Assembly (NCBI RefSeq): GCF_900182915.1
Contig: NZ_FXUG01000025.1
Location: 1-46,723 of the forward strand
From: Neorhodopirellula lusitana
GTDB taxonomy: Bacteria; Planctomycetota; Planctomycetia; Pirellulales; Pirellulaceae
DNA length: 46,723 bases
Reading direction: 5' to 3'
The notes under the pieces are model-generated. The model saw only the letters and a list, made by a program, of their open reading frames with translations, was not told the DNA's origin and ran no database searches. This document shows positions 1-7,334 of the stretch, piece by piece (within the stretch, counting starts at the first letter, position 1; each line of letters begins with the position of its first letter). The translations under genes were made by a program, and so were the position numbers.

Positions 1-79
1 GGACCTTGTATGCAGCAAGCAGGGCCGCCGCAAATGCGGTAGCGATCAGCAGCGATTTTAGCTTGAACCTAATCATCAT
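1..79 (-). CDS. Partial cassette gene, N-terminal signal/membrane segment
   Basis: The minus strand opens with two adjacent ATG codons (77-79 and 74-76), just after the R' end of attC-1. The 26 visible residues begin MMIRFKLKSLLIATAFAAAL, a short basic start followed by a hydrophobic stretch typical of a signal peptide or membrane anchor. The gene continues off the left edge, so no function can be given. Position relative to the attC matches the other cassettes. Confidence 0.5.
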   Translation of the reverse strand, partial: MMIRFKLKSLLIATAFAAALLAAYKV

Positions 80-85
80 TTCAGT

Positions 86-177
86 CGGACAACGTCTACG
101 ATCAGCCGGCGGCGACGGAAGATCATCCACTTCAAAACGCCCGATTTCGCCGCTCGGCTGCATCGCTTGGTTCGCCG
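86..177 (-). repeat. attC-1
   Basis: Plus-strand left box GGACAAC (87-93), right box GTTCGCC (170-176). Inner arms GATCAGCC and GGCTGCATC pair with one extra base. The stem continues with CGGCGA against TCGCCG. The stop codon of cassette 1 (178-180) abuts the right box. Confidence 0.8.
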
Positions 178-657
178 CTACTTGTACACGGCCCAGAGGT
201 AGTTGTGTGATTTGTCAGGATCGTGCCAAACGGTCGTCACGCCACCGCGGGCAGAACGTACGATGATGAATTTTAGCATTTGTTCGGTGAAGCCGTTTGG
301 TGATCCGATCCGAAGCGAAAATGTGTCGCGTTCGTCAGCAATCAGCGTTGGCTTCAGGTATTCGTTGGCATCGGCAAGCCAAAGTGGTGAAGGTGGATTG
401 GAATTCAGCTCAGGTTTCAGCTTGCGCAGGCTCGCGACCCACGACTCAACATCGCTTGTATCAGCAGTGAATGTCGCGTTGTGCTGACCGGAGCCATAGG
501 TTACCGAAATCTGCGTCGCATTCGACGGAACCTCAACGATTGAGTTGGCGGGAATGCTGGATACCGTATCGAAGGATTCGGTGCTCGCTCCACACCCAAC
601 GACAAGCAGAAGCAGGCATCCAATCAAAGCGAAAACAATGTGGTGACGCACGATCAT
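178..657 (-). CDS. Cassette 1: lipoprotein of unknown function
   Basis: 159 residues. An open frame extends further upstream into attC-2, but the ATG at 657 lies just after the attC R' box and begins a clear type II signal peptide: MIVRHH, a leucine/valine-rich core, then the lipobox LVVGC, so the mature protein should be a lipid-anchored Cys protein. The rest has beta-rich character and a tryptophan-containing middle. I recognise no family. The TAG stop touches attC-1, as expected for a cassette gene. Probable location is the periplasmic face of a membrane. Confidence 0.75.
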   Translation of the reverse strand: MIVRHHIVFALIGCLLLLVVGCGASTESFDTVSSIPANSIVEVPSNATQISVTYGSGQHNATFTADTSDVESWVASLRKLKPELNSNPPSPLWLADANEYLKPTLIADERDTFSLRIGSPNGFTEQMLKFIIVRSARGGVTTVWHDPDKSHNYLWAVYK

Positions 658-666
658 GTGTTCAGT

Positions 667-759
667 CGGCGAACGTCGGCGATCAGCGGGCCGAGAAAGT
701 TGAATTTCCATTCTTGAAAACCGTGCAAGCCCGGCTCCGTTGCATCGCATGGTTCGTCG
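667..759 (-). repeat. attC-2
   Basis: Left box GGCGAAC (668-674), right box GTTCGTC (752-758). Inner arms GATCAGCGGG and CCGTTGCATC carry the extra C on the plus strand. About 78 bp separate it from the stop of cassette 2. Confidence 0.78.
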
Positions 760-837
760 AGCACCTGTCGTAAGGAGCCAATATTGTACGGAAGAAGTAT
801 ACGGGGCAAAGATCTCTCACGATTCCCAAACCGCAAG

Positions 838-1119
838 TCAAACACTAATTATTGCAAGCATAAAGAACCCGTAGCAAAGAAAGGTTGCGAGAGAAACTAC
901 GCCTATCCAAACCAAGCCAGACCATGCAGGGTGCTTCCGAACCCTTCGAAACCGAGAGAACACCAATCCGAGCAAATTGAGACCTATTGAAATAATCACA
1001 CCGTCGCGGACCCAGTAGTGGTTCGTTAGACGTTCGATGCCAACCAGCAAGTCGATTACCAAATAGCATGCGTGGATCGGGGCAAGACATGCGAGCAGAA
1101 TCAGCAACGCCGTTAGCAT
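838..1119 (-). CDS. Cassette 2: small membrane protein, start uncertain
   Basis: 93 residues from the first in-frame ATG (1119). Three hydrophobic segments follow, separated by a short loop with RVRKHP, so it is probably an inner-membrane protein. The reading frame is open upstream and codes for ESNPYHPVTS before the membrane part; short N-terminal NPY-Pro leaders before membrane spans are common in planctomycete proteins. An AAGGAGG sequence lies about six bases before an in-frame ATC at 1201-1203, so translation may begin there with a non-standard start (121 residues) or an ATG may have mutated. Function unknown. Confidence 0.6.
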   Translation of the reverse strand: MLTALLILLACLAPIHACYLVIDLLVGIERLTNHYWVRDGVIISIGLNLLGLVFSRFRRVRKHPAWSGLVWIGVVSLATFLCYGFFMLAIISV

Positions 1120-1757
1120 CGGTGTGCGCGAGGTTGGCAAGTCGTTACCGGAAGCGACGGACGTAACCGGATGGTATGGATTCGATTCGTGGCCGGTTGT
1201 GATTCGATGCCTCCTTTTCGACGAACGGCGGACATCACGGGGCACGGAAAGTTGACTATCCACTGCGAAAAACGCTGCAAGCCGTGCTCCCGTGCATGTA
1301 ATTGTTCTGCCTTCGACTCTGCGAGATGGACAGATTGTGGGTCGAGATACACGGCCGACGGCCACATGCAGTCCGAACGTTCCGTGCCAACTGCACGTCC
1401 GCAACTACAAACGCGATTTGGCCCACCGCTACCACTTGGCCCGCAGCATCCGATCAATCGCTTGCGGTCGGGATGGTTACCGACACCGATCAGTTCGTCC
1501 GCTCGAACAGCGTAACATCCGGTAAAGTCGACGGGCCCGTCATCGGCGATGGTAGGCAGGTGATCGGCTGCGACCAGCCAGTAACAGCCCGCCGGAACAA
1601 GCGGCGTCAACTCTTTGCTTGCGAGTACCGTCGAGTCGTCAAGGCGTTTGAGTGGGCCGGTAATCGCAGCACCACACGACCGACATTGGATCGTGGCCAT
1701 CGTAGGAGGTGGAGGCGGAACATACCAAGGAACGCGAAGTTGCTTCTCTCGTTTCAT
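1113..1757 (-). CDS. Cassette 3: zinc-ribbon-like cysteine protein reading through its attC
   Basis: 214 residues in the open frame, of which about 149 precede attC-3. Start ATG at 1757 follows GAGGA. An N-terminal proline-rich stretch precedes CRSCG (about residue 23); a second cysteine cluster GCCGPSGSGGPNRVCSCGR follows, then VGTERSDC, suggesting a zinc site built from both clusters. I know similar bacterial proteins of unknown role. The frame has no stop before attC-3, passes through the whole repeat and ends 7 bases inside the next gene's ATG-based start, so the last 65 residues are repeat-encoded. An ATG at 1700 is an alternative start. Confidence 0.65.
   Translation of the reverse strand: MKREKQLRVPWYVPPPPPTMATIQCRSCGAAITGPLKRLDDSTVLASKELTPLVPAGCYWLVAADHLPTIADDGPVDFTGCYAVRADELIGVGNHPDRKRLIGCCGPSGSGGPNRVCSCGRAVGTERSDCMWPSAVYLDPQSVHLAESKAEQLHAREHGLQRFSQWIVNFPCPVMSAVRRKGGIESQPATNRIHTIRLRPSLPVTTCQPRAHRC
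1219..1311 (-). repeat. attC-3
   Basis: Left box GACGAAC (1220-1226), right box GTTCTGC (1304-1310). Inner arms CATCACGGG and CCCGTGCATG with one bulged base. Entirely inside the open frame of cassette 3. Confidence 0.72.
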
Positions 1758-1802
1758 TCCTCGAATGCTCTCTGTGGCAGAACGGTACACATCAGCGGGT
1801 GG

Positions 1803-1868
1803 CGGCGAACGATTCACCATCACCAAAAAAATTGACACCGCCACTCCGTTGCATGTGATGGTTACGTG
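1803..1868 (-). repeat. attC-4 (short)
   Basis: Left box GGCGAAC (1804-1810), right box GTTACGT (1861-1867). Inner arms CATCACC and GTTGCATG pair imperfectly with one bulge. At about 66 bp it is the shortest of the set and lacks a long central stem. Confidence 0.55.
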
Positions 1869-1906
1869 ATTCTTTCTTCCGCCCGCAAACCTTGCCGCGA
1901 GTTAGC

Positions 1907-2341
1907 CTATTGTACACGAACGGGTGGGAGTCCGATTATTGACCGGTGTTCGTTTCTCGCACCGCGTGTCCGTTCCATGTTCTCATGCCACCATTGTTCG
2001 AGTTGCGACACGTCGCGAGCCATTAAGTCATCGTAGAAAAGGGAGACGGGTAGTCCAATCTCAGACAGAGCATCGTGGACCGAAATGATGTCGACCTCGG
2101 GATCCTTCGCGGCGTCCAAGAGTGTTGGCACAGCATCATCTCCGATGCACGCGAGAGCGCGGGCTGCGTGAAGTACCGGTATCCGGTCCTCACGACTGCA
2201 TGGTCCCTTCCAGCGATATTCAGGATTTCGCAGTTCGACCGCAAGCTGGTCGACTGGCGGGACGCCATACGATTCGCCGCAACCCGCAACGGCAAACAGC
2301 AGGAGAGCGAACAATTGGCTAGATTTACGAAGTGTGTTCAA
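1907..2341 (-). CDS. Cassette 4: HEAT-like lipoprotein
   Basis: 144 residues starting at TTG (2341), placed about a dozen bases after the R' box of attC-5; no in-frame ATG is available near there. Signal peptide with lipobox AVAGC, so a lipid-anchored protein. Residues about 50-95 (LHAARALACIGDDAVPTLLD and following) look like one or two HEAT/PBS-type helical hairpins. The tail is charged. Likely a periplasmic scaffold; role unknown. The Tn5-like IS lies immediately upstream and separates this gene from cassette 5, so any transcript coming from cassette 5 would have to cross it. Confidence 0.7.
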   Translation of the reverse strand: MNTLRKSSQLFALLLFAVAGCGESYGVPPVDQLAVELRNPEYRWKGPCSREDRIPVLHAARALACIGDDAVPTLLDAAKDPEVDIISVHDALSEIGLPVSLFYDDLMARDVSQLEQWWHENMERTRGARNEHRSIIGLPPVRVQ

Positions 2342-2349
2342 TTCAACTC

Positions 2350-2379
2350 ACGTAACGTTAGTGATCAGCGGGGACGGGC
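2350..2379 (-). repeat. attC-5, left fragment (interrupted by IS)
   Basis: Left box CGTAAC (2351-2356) and inner arm TGATCAGCGGGG. The remainder of the site continues at 3981 after the insertion sequence. Rejoined, the site is about 94 bp and closely resembles attC-17, which shares ACGGGCGAACGACTT. Confidence 0.72.
2370..2379. repeat. Target site duplication, left copy
   Basis: GGGGACGGGC, identical to 3971-3980 on the other side of the insertion sequence. Confidence 0.75.
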
Positions 2380-3970
2380 TTTGTTGTTACACACAAGTCT
2401 TTCCTAAGATTGTGACGTTGGTGGCAGGCTTGGGTCAAGCTAAATTGATGAAGTGAGGACAAGGTGGTCCTGGAGCAATTCGATCACGGAGGAAGCCGAC
2501 GATGACAAGTCAGTGGGTCATGGATGAAATGGGAACTGCCGACCTTCGCGATAAACGCCTCGAACGCAGACTGGTTGAGCTGCTCGACACGCTTTCGCAA
2601 GCGTCCACCTCCAGTATTCCCGCGGCCTGTCACGACCGGGCTGAAATGGTCGCCGCCTACCGGTTCTTCGACAACGACAAAGTCGGTTTCGAAGAGGTAC
2701 TCGCACCTCACATTGACGCCACTTACGAGCGAATAAAGACTCAAAAAGTGGTGCTCTTGGTTCAGGACACGACGGAACTGGATTTGACGCGGCCCACTAG
2801 CGAAGTCAAAGGCGCCGGGCCCATGGGCAGCGGTCGTCGTAGCGGCGGGTTCATGCACTTAATGCACGCCTTCACTCCTGACGGCACACCGCTTGGGAGC
2901 GTTTCAGCCGAAGTCTGGACGCGAGAACCCAAAGAAGACAAACCCAAGGCAAAGCGGTGCTCAAGCGAGCGACGTATGCAGATCAAACGAAAGCCATTTG
3001 AAGAAAAAGAAACCTATCGCTGGCTCACCACGTCACAGCACTGTGCCGAAGTGAAGGAGCATTGCCCTACGACCCAGTTCGTGATGCTGGCCGACCGGGA
3101 ATCCGACATCACCGAAGTCCTCGATTACTGTCGCAGCCAAGACAAGTTTGACTGGGTGATTCGGATTGATGGAAGCCGGGTTTTGAACAAGGAAAAGTTT
3201 CGAGATCAAACGATTGCGATCCGAGAAGAACTGGGAAACCGCAAGGTCCTCTACCAGCAAACGCTCGACGTCCGCAGCCGAACCGCATGGGGCAGCGAAG
3301 GGCTCAGGCACCGGCCCGGCAAAGCCGATCGCAGTGCTCGTGAAGTGGTGGTGTCGGTTCATGGTGGCGAAGTAACGTTGAACGATCCTCGTGCCGGTCA
3401 CTACGACGGGGGCACCGTCAACGCGGCCCTAGTTCGAGAGACCAAACCGAACGGCAAAGACGATCCGATCGAATGCCTGATGCTAACAAGCCTTCCGGTC
3501 AAGACACGCAAGCAGGTGGAACTTGTAATCGAATATTACTTGATGCGTTGGATGATCGAGCTATTTTTCAAAGTGCTAAAAAGTGGTTGCAAAATCGAGT
3601 CACGTCGGTTCGAGCACATTGATCGCTTCTTACCGTCGCTAGCGTTGTACATGATCATCGCTTGGCGAAGCTTATATGTTTGCCGAGTCAGTCGTACATA
3701 CTCCGATGAGTCTTGTGAAAAGGTTTACACCGAAGCGGAGTGGAAGAGCGTATGGCAAGTGGCTCGCAAAAGCCGACCACCACGCAAGCCACCGACACTA
3801 ATGGAGATGACGAAGATCGTTGCCGAACTGGGTGGCTATATCAATCGCAAAAACGCCGGTCCGCCGGGCCCTCAATCAATGTGGCTCGGCCTGCAAGCAA
3901 TGCACATCATGGCAACGTGCTGGATGGCCTTTGGGCCAGGAGCCGATCAAAGATTTGTGTGTAACAACGA
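2380..3970 (+). mobile_element. IS4-family (Tn5/IS50-like) insertion sequence, about 1.59 kb
   Basis: The ends are inverted repeats: left TTGTTGTTACACACAA from 2381, right end the complement with TCGTTGTTACACACAA at 3970 inward. The match continues a few bases further (G/A TCTTT). Flanking 10-bp duplications (2370-2379, 3971-3980) mark recent or well-preserved insertion. It encodes one transposase on the plus strand, opposite to the cassette genes. The exact left border may be off by one base. Confidence 0.85.
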
Positions 3971-4082
3971 GGGGACGGGCGAACGACTTGCAAGCAGACG
4001 AGAAAGGCGACCACCCGTCCTCCGTTGCATCACATGGTTATCGGCCATCTGGCGTCGGTTCAGAGTGCCGACCCAGGATTAA
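2502..4082 (+). CDS. Tn5-like DDE transposase (IS4 family)
   Basis: 526 residues; ATG after GGAGGAAG. The N-terminal region (about 5-60) resembles the Tn5-type DNA-binding domain (DLRDKRLERRL, then AAYRFFDN). The RNase H-like core has D89 (LVQDTTELD) and D198 (MLADRESD), with the YREK signature Y346-R349-E353-K360 supplying the third acid. The C-terminal GGYINRKN and PGPQSMWLGLQ match the Tn5 dimerisation region. No stop codon occurs in frame before the IS end at 3970, so about 36 final residues are translated from attC-5 and the start of cassette 5. It catalyses cut-and-paste transposition of its own element. Confidence 0.9.
   Translation: MTSQWVMDEMGTADLRDKRLERRLVELLDTLSQASTSSIPAACHDRAEMVAAYRFFDNDKVGFEEVLAPHIDATYERIKTQKVVLLVQDTTELDLTRPTSEVKGAGPMGSGRRSGGFMHLMHAFTPDGTPLGSVSAEVWTREPKEDKPKAKRCSSERRMQIKRKPFEEKETYRWLTTSQHCAEVKEHCPTTQFVMLADRESDITEVLDYCRSQDKFDWVIRIDGSRVLNKEKFRDQTIAIREELGNRKVLYQQTLDVRSRTAWGSEGLRHRPGKADRSAREVVVSVHGGEVTLNDPRAGHYDGGTVNAALVRETKPNGKDDPIECLMLTSLPVKTRKQVELVIEYYLMRWMIELFFKVLKSGCKIESRRFEHIDRFLPSLALYMIIAWRSLYVCRVSRTYSDESCEKVYTEAEWKSVWQVARKSRPPRKPPTLMEMTKIVAELGGYINRKNAGPPGPQSMWLGLQAMHIMATCWMAFGPGADQRFVCNNEGTGERLASRRERRPPVLRCITWLSAIWRRFRVPTQD
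3971..3980. repeat. Target site duplication, right copy
   Basis: GGGGACGGGC, matching 2370-2379. Confidence 0.75.
3981..4044 (-). repeat. attC-5, right fragment
   Basis: Contains the inner arm CTCCGTTGCATCA, complementary with one bulge to the arm left at 2360-2372, and the right box GTTATCG (4037-4043). The TAA stop of cassette 5 lies in this box. Confidence 0.72.
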
Positions 4083-4706
4083 CTTGACACGTCGAACTAA
4101 AGTGTAGTCGCGTGCGAAACAGGCGGCCATCCCGAGCATTATCACGATCACAAATGGAATCGCAGACAGCCCGTTCCTTCGTAGTGAAACAAGCGAGACG
4201 CCAATAGCACCAAGACCGAACACCGTTGAATTCTTCCAGTGACGAGCGATCAGACGCTCCGCGACAAGCACGTGGTCGCCCGCATGTACAGCTTGGTGCT
4301 CGTCATATGCCAGCGAAAAATTCAGTCGCAATTCGTCGCCGAGCGTTAAAGGCACGTCGTCGTCATCCAGTCGGTCCGCCTCGTAAGCCGAAAATGTGGC
4401 GCAAAGTGATGCTACCTTCTGGTGTCGGCGATATGCCCAAAGGCCGGCGAGTGCCGCGACCATCATCCACGGCAGGTAAACGCTGGACGAAAACAGACCG
4501 CGGATTCCCAGGGCGAGGCAAAGTGAAGCAATCGCAAGGAGCACGATCGTGAAGACGCGGCGTTTACGCACAACGTGATGCACGAGAAAGCCAATATCGG
4601 ATTTGTGCAGAAGTTGATGCTGTTCATACGACAGCGTGAACGCCTTCAGCTTGCGGATCAAGTCGGTCTGAAGGTCATCGGATGACGGTTGTGCTTCGGC
4701 GTGCAT
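4038..4706 (-). CDS. Cassette 5: membrane protein with internal duplication
   Basis: 222 residues, ATG at 4706. The protein is two related halves. Each begins with an amphipathic helix: FTLSYEQHQLLHKSD near residue 28 and FSLAYDEHQAVHAGD near residue 130. Each is followed by a basic stretch and a pair of hydrophobic spans, giving four predicted membrane helices. Shared residues F-x-L-x-Y-x-x-H-Q-x-x-H could form a binding site. I recognise no family. The stop TAA lies within the R'' box of attC-5. Inner-membrane location is inferred. Confidence 0.75.
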   Translation of the reverse strand: MHAEAQPSSDDLQTDLIRKLKAFTLSYEQHQLLHKSDIGFLVHHVVRKRRVFTIVLLAIASLCLALGIRGLFSSSVYLPWMMVAALAGLWAYRRHQKVASLCATFSAYEADRLDDDDVPLTLGDELRLNFSLAYDEHQAVHAGDHVLVAERLIARHWKNSTVFGLGAIGVSLVSLRRNGLSAIPFVIVIMLGMAACFARDYTLVRRVKLILGRHSEPTPDGR

Positions 4707-4733
4707 CTTTGTAGTGGAAATCGTTGGTTAGTG

Positions 4734-4846
4734 CCGATAACGCCCAGGTCACCGGGCAAAGGGATCGTAGTGGAGGCGATATAATGGCGAAGCCAATCGC
4801 CGCAGCGAAGAACACTTTGCTCCGGTGCACCGACCATAGCTATCCG
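4734..4846 (-). repeat. attC-6, with altered right box
   Basis: Left box CGATAAC (4735-4741). Right box is GCTATCC (4839-4845) where GTTATCC is expected, so the minus-strand core reads GGATAGC rather than GGATAAC. Inner arms GGTCACCGG and CCGGTGCACC with the usual bulge; outer stem pairs CAAAG with CTTTG. Confidence 0.72.
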
Positions 4847-5343
4847 CATTCTAGCACGTCGACAGGAAGCTCTAGTGTATCGTATACGCCCTGTACCCCC
4901 ATAAGCGGAATCGCGTCACCGCACTGGTGATCCTCCAGGATTTTGCGATAAATGCCTACCCAAGCAACTGCTATGCGTATATCTCGAGGAACTTCATCAA
5001 AAAGAGTCTGCGGACCGTACTCTGCAGTTACCACGATTGATGCGACTTTCCCGTCAAGAGTGCAGACACGCACGAGTCTGAACATGCCCTGCATCTCAGT
5101 TGTGTACTCGCGAAAAATGCCAAAGTCACGACACACGCAATCCCCAAGTAGCTCGATAGCGAACTGCTCAGGATCACCAGGACGCATTGCTTCCAGCCTG
5201 GATTCCAGTGAGGCCGGATTGAGTTTATTTACGCGGAGATCGCGATGAACTGTCGCGACTTCGCTTACATCGGCAGTCCTTGCCAGGTACAGGGCAAACA
5301 ACAGACAAGCTGAAACACCGACAAGAGTTCGCAAACGTATCAT
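4840..5343 (-). CDS. Cassette 6: secreted or anchored protein of unknown function
   Basis: 167 residues, ATG at 5343. The N-terminus MIRLRTLVGVSACLLFALYLA is a signal peptide or anchor. The remainder has an LxPASLESRLEAMRPGDPEQ region and a beta-rich C-terminal half containing GDCVCRDFG. It resembles small planctomycete secreted proteins but no known family comes to mind. The TAG stop is formed by the altered R'' box of attC-6. Confidence 0.72.
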   Translation of the reverse strand: MIRLRTLVGVSACLLFALYLARTADVSEVATVHRDLRVNKLNPASLESRLEAMRPGDPEQFAIELLGDCVCRDFGIFREYTTEMQGMFRLVRVCTLDGKVASIVVTAEYGPQTLFDEVPRDIRIAVAWVGIYRKILEDHQCGDAIPLMGVQGVYDTLELPVDVLECG

Positions 5344-5359
5344 TGTTCAGCTATGAAGT

Positions 5360-5451
5360 CGGATAACGATTGCGATAACCGGGTGGCCGCGGTTGATCAT
5401 CAATTTGCAAACGCGCTGTCGGCCACTCCACGTTCATCGCTTGGTTATCCG
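5360..5451 (-). repeat. attC-7
   Basis: Left box GGATAAC (5361-5367), right box GTTATCC (5444-5450), a perfect outer pair. Inner arms GATAACCGG and CGTTCATC; outer stem GTGGCC against GGCCAC. Confidence 0.8.
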
Positions 5452-5456
5452 TCTTC

Positions 5457-5945
5457 TTACGATATGGACAGGAAATCTTGGATCCCAGCAGGGACGTGTC
5501 GCAAAAACTCATTTACATCTTGAGCCGAGTCGAATTTATAGAGTTCGTGATTGAATTCAAAGACGCCGTCAATCGGATCACCTGATTCGTCAAGCATGTA
5601 CCCAATGCCATCGCCGTTCAACCAGTCGATAAATGGAAAGAATCGCTTTGCGCAGCGTTCATGGGTCTCTTTGAACCACTCTCGAACATCATTGGAGAAC
5701 TGGTCTATCTGACCACACGGGCGAAAAAACCAAGACACGTCGCTAGGGTCATCAGCAGAGGCGATCCCGAAACCATCGAGGGATGAATAGAACGATCTAA
5801 ATTCAGGCGGAAGCTTGAATCCGAGCGCAGTCTCCAGGTTCGCCAAGGTCTCATCCGATGCAGGAGGCCCCGTCACGAGGTTGTATTCACCGTCGGGATG
5901 CGCCATCGAGTGGTGTTGGTCAACGAGCGTTTTCCAGTCAGGCAT
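5457..5945 (-). CDS. Cassette 7: SMI1/KNR4 (SUKH) family protein
   Basis: 162 residues from ATG 5945 (an in-frame TTG lies at 5954). The segment SDETLANLETALGFKLPPEF followed by RSFYSSLDGFG is the hallmark start of the SMI1/KNR4 or SUKH fold: helix with spaced acidic/leucine residues, then LPxEF and the Y/L-rich turn. Bacterial SUKH proteins are often immunity proteins against contact-dependent toxins, though many have no partner identified. No toxin gene is seen nearby. Cytoplasmic: no signal peptide. Confidence 0.85.
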   Translation of the reverse strand: MPDWKTLVDQHHSMAHPDGEYNLVTGPPASDETLANLETALGFKLPPEFRSFYSSLDGFGIASADDPSDVSWFFRPCGQIDQFSNDVREWFKETHERCAKRFFPFIDWLNGDGIGYMLDESGDPIDGVFEFNHELYKFDSAQDVNEFLRHVPAGIQDFLSIS

Positions 5946-5962
5946 AGCGTTCAAAGTTCAGT

Positions 5963-6057
5963 CGGATGACGTTGCGGATCACCGGCCGGCGACGAAAACT
6001 CCGCAAGCAGACGAAGCAAAATACCATCGCCCCCTGGGTGCATCTACGGGTTATCCG
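5963..6057 (-). repeat. attC-8
   Basis: Left box GGATGAC (5964-5970; A to G in AAC), right box GTTATCC (6050-6056). Inner arms GATCACCGG and GGGTGCATC with the bulge. Confidence 0.74.
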
Positions 6058-6088
6058 TTGGCTTGAATAATGACAGTACACATGCGAC

Positions 6089-6430
6089 CTAGTCTAGCAG
6101 ATCATTACGGGAATGCCGCCGTTCGATGAAGCAGGCAGATATCGAGAGGCTAAACGCGAGAGCTAAGCTAGTAAATATAACCCACGGAAAAAACTCGGTT
6201 TTCGGCATCGTCCACTTATTGAGACCCGTCAACAACATGAGCAAGGCCCCGTTCCAGGCCGAGCTTACACCCCAGAAGAGAGGATTGGAAATTGCGCGAA
6301 CTCCGCAAGCAATTAAAAACCATCCGAACCAAATGAGTAGCCCAGGCCATAACCCAGGGGCAACGACTGCAATGAAATACCAGCAACACAAGACCGCTAG
6401 ACCGAAAGCGATCAATCGAGAGGACATCAT
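6089..6430 (-). CDS. Cassette 8: small integral membrane protein
   Basis: 113 residues from ATG 6430; an in-frame TTG at 6487 would add 19 residues and lies closer to the attC R' box. Three to four hydrophobic spans: near 5-40 (IAFGLAVLCCWYFIAVV and GLLIWFGWFLIACG), near 60-72, and FTSLALAFSLSISACF before a basic ERRHSRND tail. No family recognised. Confidence 0.65.
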   Translation of the reverse strand: MMSSRLIAFGLAVLCCWYFIAVVAPGLWPGLLIWFGWFLIACGVRAISNPLFWGVSSAWNGALLMLLTGLNKWTMPKTEFFPWVIFTSLALAFSLSISACFIERRHSRNDLLD

Positions 6431-6498
6431 GTTGGTTGCCGGTTCAATGACCGTCGCAGTTGTGCAGCTCAGATCGAACCAAAACAAGCGTCTTCAGT

Positions 6499-6590
6499 CG
6501 GATAACGGCCAGGATAACCGGGTGCGAAGAAACAGCTCTTCACTTCAAACCCGCATGATTGAGCACTCCGGTCCATCCGTTTGTTACACC
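6499..6590 (-). repeat. attC-9
   Basis: Left box GGATAAC (6500-6506), right box GTTACAC (6583-6589). Inner arms GGATAACCGGGTGC and GCACTCCGGTCCATCC, one bulge. The C-terminus of cassette 9 is encoded inside it. Confidence 0.74.
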
Positions 6591-7136
6591 GCGTTCGCCC
6601 CTGTTTGCTCGCCATCGTAAAACGATTCTTCCAGACCAGACAAGGGCCGACGCAATCGAAAGCACGATATAGATCTTGAACCAATTGCGTTTACCTAAGC
6701 CGCTGAGCACATCGTCAGGCTTGGCATGCCATGGGTAGATATTTACTGAACCGTCAGGTTGTCGCAATACGTAGAATGTCGATTTGACATACGTGTCCTG
6801 CTGGTAGACCCATTCGCATTCACCTTCGAGCCCATTGGGCGGTGAGGTCACATATGCGAAATCCATCTTCATTGGAACGAGTGAGTTAGTGTCAACAAGA
6901 CGTTTAAGAGCAGGATGTGTGCTGATCAAATGGTGGACTTCCGGACTAAATTCGCCATAGACAGATTTAACCAGCACCAACACATCGCGATTGTCGCCTA
7001 ATTGCTGATTGAGGGAAGCAAGAGTAAAAGGCTGCCATTCAAATGGTGTGGCTTCGAATCGGGCTGGCCGAAGGGCCATTGTAAAAAATGCGAACCGAAT
7101 TACGAGCAAAAGTAAGTCGAGCAGGCTGAATTTCAA
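6540..7136 (-). CDS. Cassette 9: membrane-anchored protein, possibly thioredoxin-like
   Basis: 198 residues from TTG 7136, which gives the N-terminus MKFSLLDLLLLVIRFAFF, a typical planctomycete anchor; the open frame begins at TTG 7166 inside the attC-10 core. Middle part (residues about 45-110) reads RDVLVLVKSVYGEFSPEVHH then VPMKMDFA and could be a thioredoxin-like fold without the CxxC pair, a guess from spacing only. A second membrane span lies near 160 (WFKIYIVLSIASALVW) followed by basic residues. Ends 47 bases inside attC-9. Confidence 0.62.
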   Translation of the reverse strand: MKFSLLDLLLLVIRFAFFTMALRPARFEATPFEWQPFTLASLNQQLGDNRDVLVLVKSVYGEFSPEVHHLISTHPALKRLVDTNSLVPMKMDFAYVTSPPNGLEGECEWVYQQDTYVKSTFYVLRQPDGSVNIYPWHAKPDDVLSGLGKRNWFKIYIVLSIASALVWSGRIVLRWRANRGERGVTNGWTGVLNHAGLK

Positions 7137-7155
7137 CGAAGCCCCAATGCTTAAG

Positions 7156-7251
7156 CGGCAGAACAACCGGCGTCACCGGGCGGGGAGAGTAAAGTTGTCC
7201 ATTTCAGATCCGGCCGCAAGCCCCGCTCCGTGTGCACGCCATGGTTATTCG
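7156..7251 (-). repeat. attC-10
   Basis: Left box GCAGAAC (7158-7164), right box GTTATTC (7244-7250). Inner arms GTCACCGGGCGGGG and CCCCGCTCCGTGTGCAC, a long stem with bulges. Confidence 0.76.
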
Positions 7252-7334
7252 CAATTTGAATTGGCCGTTTGATTGTCGTGCGGTGGAGTAGGCGTACGAG
7301 CAGCAGGACATTTAGCATAGCCAAAAAGCTTGTA

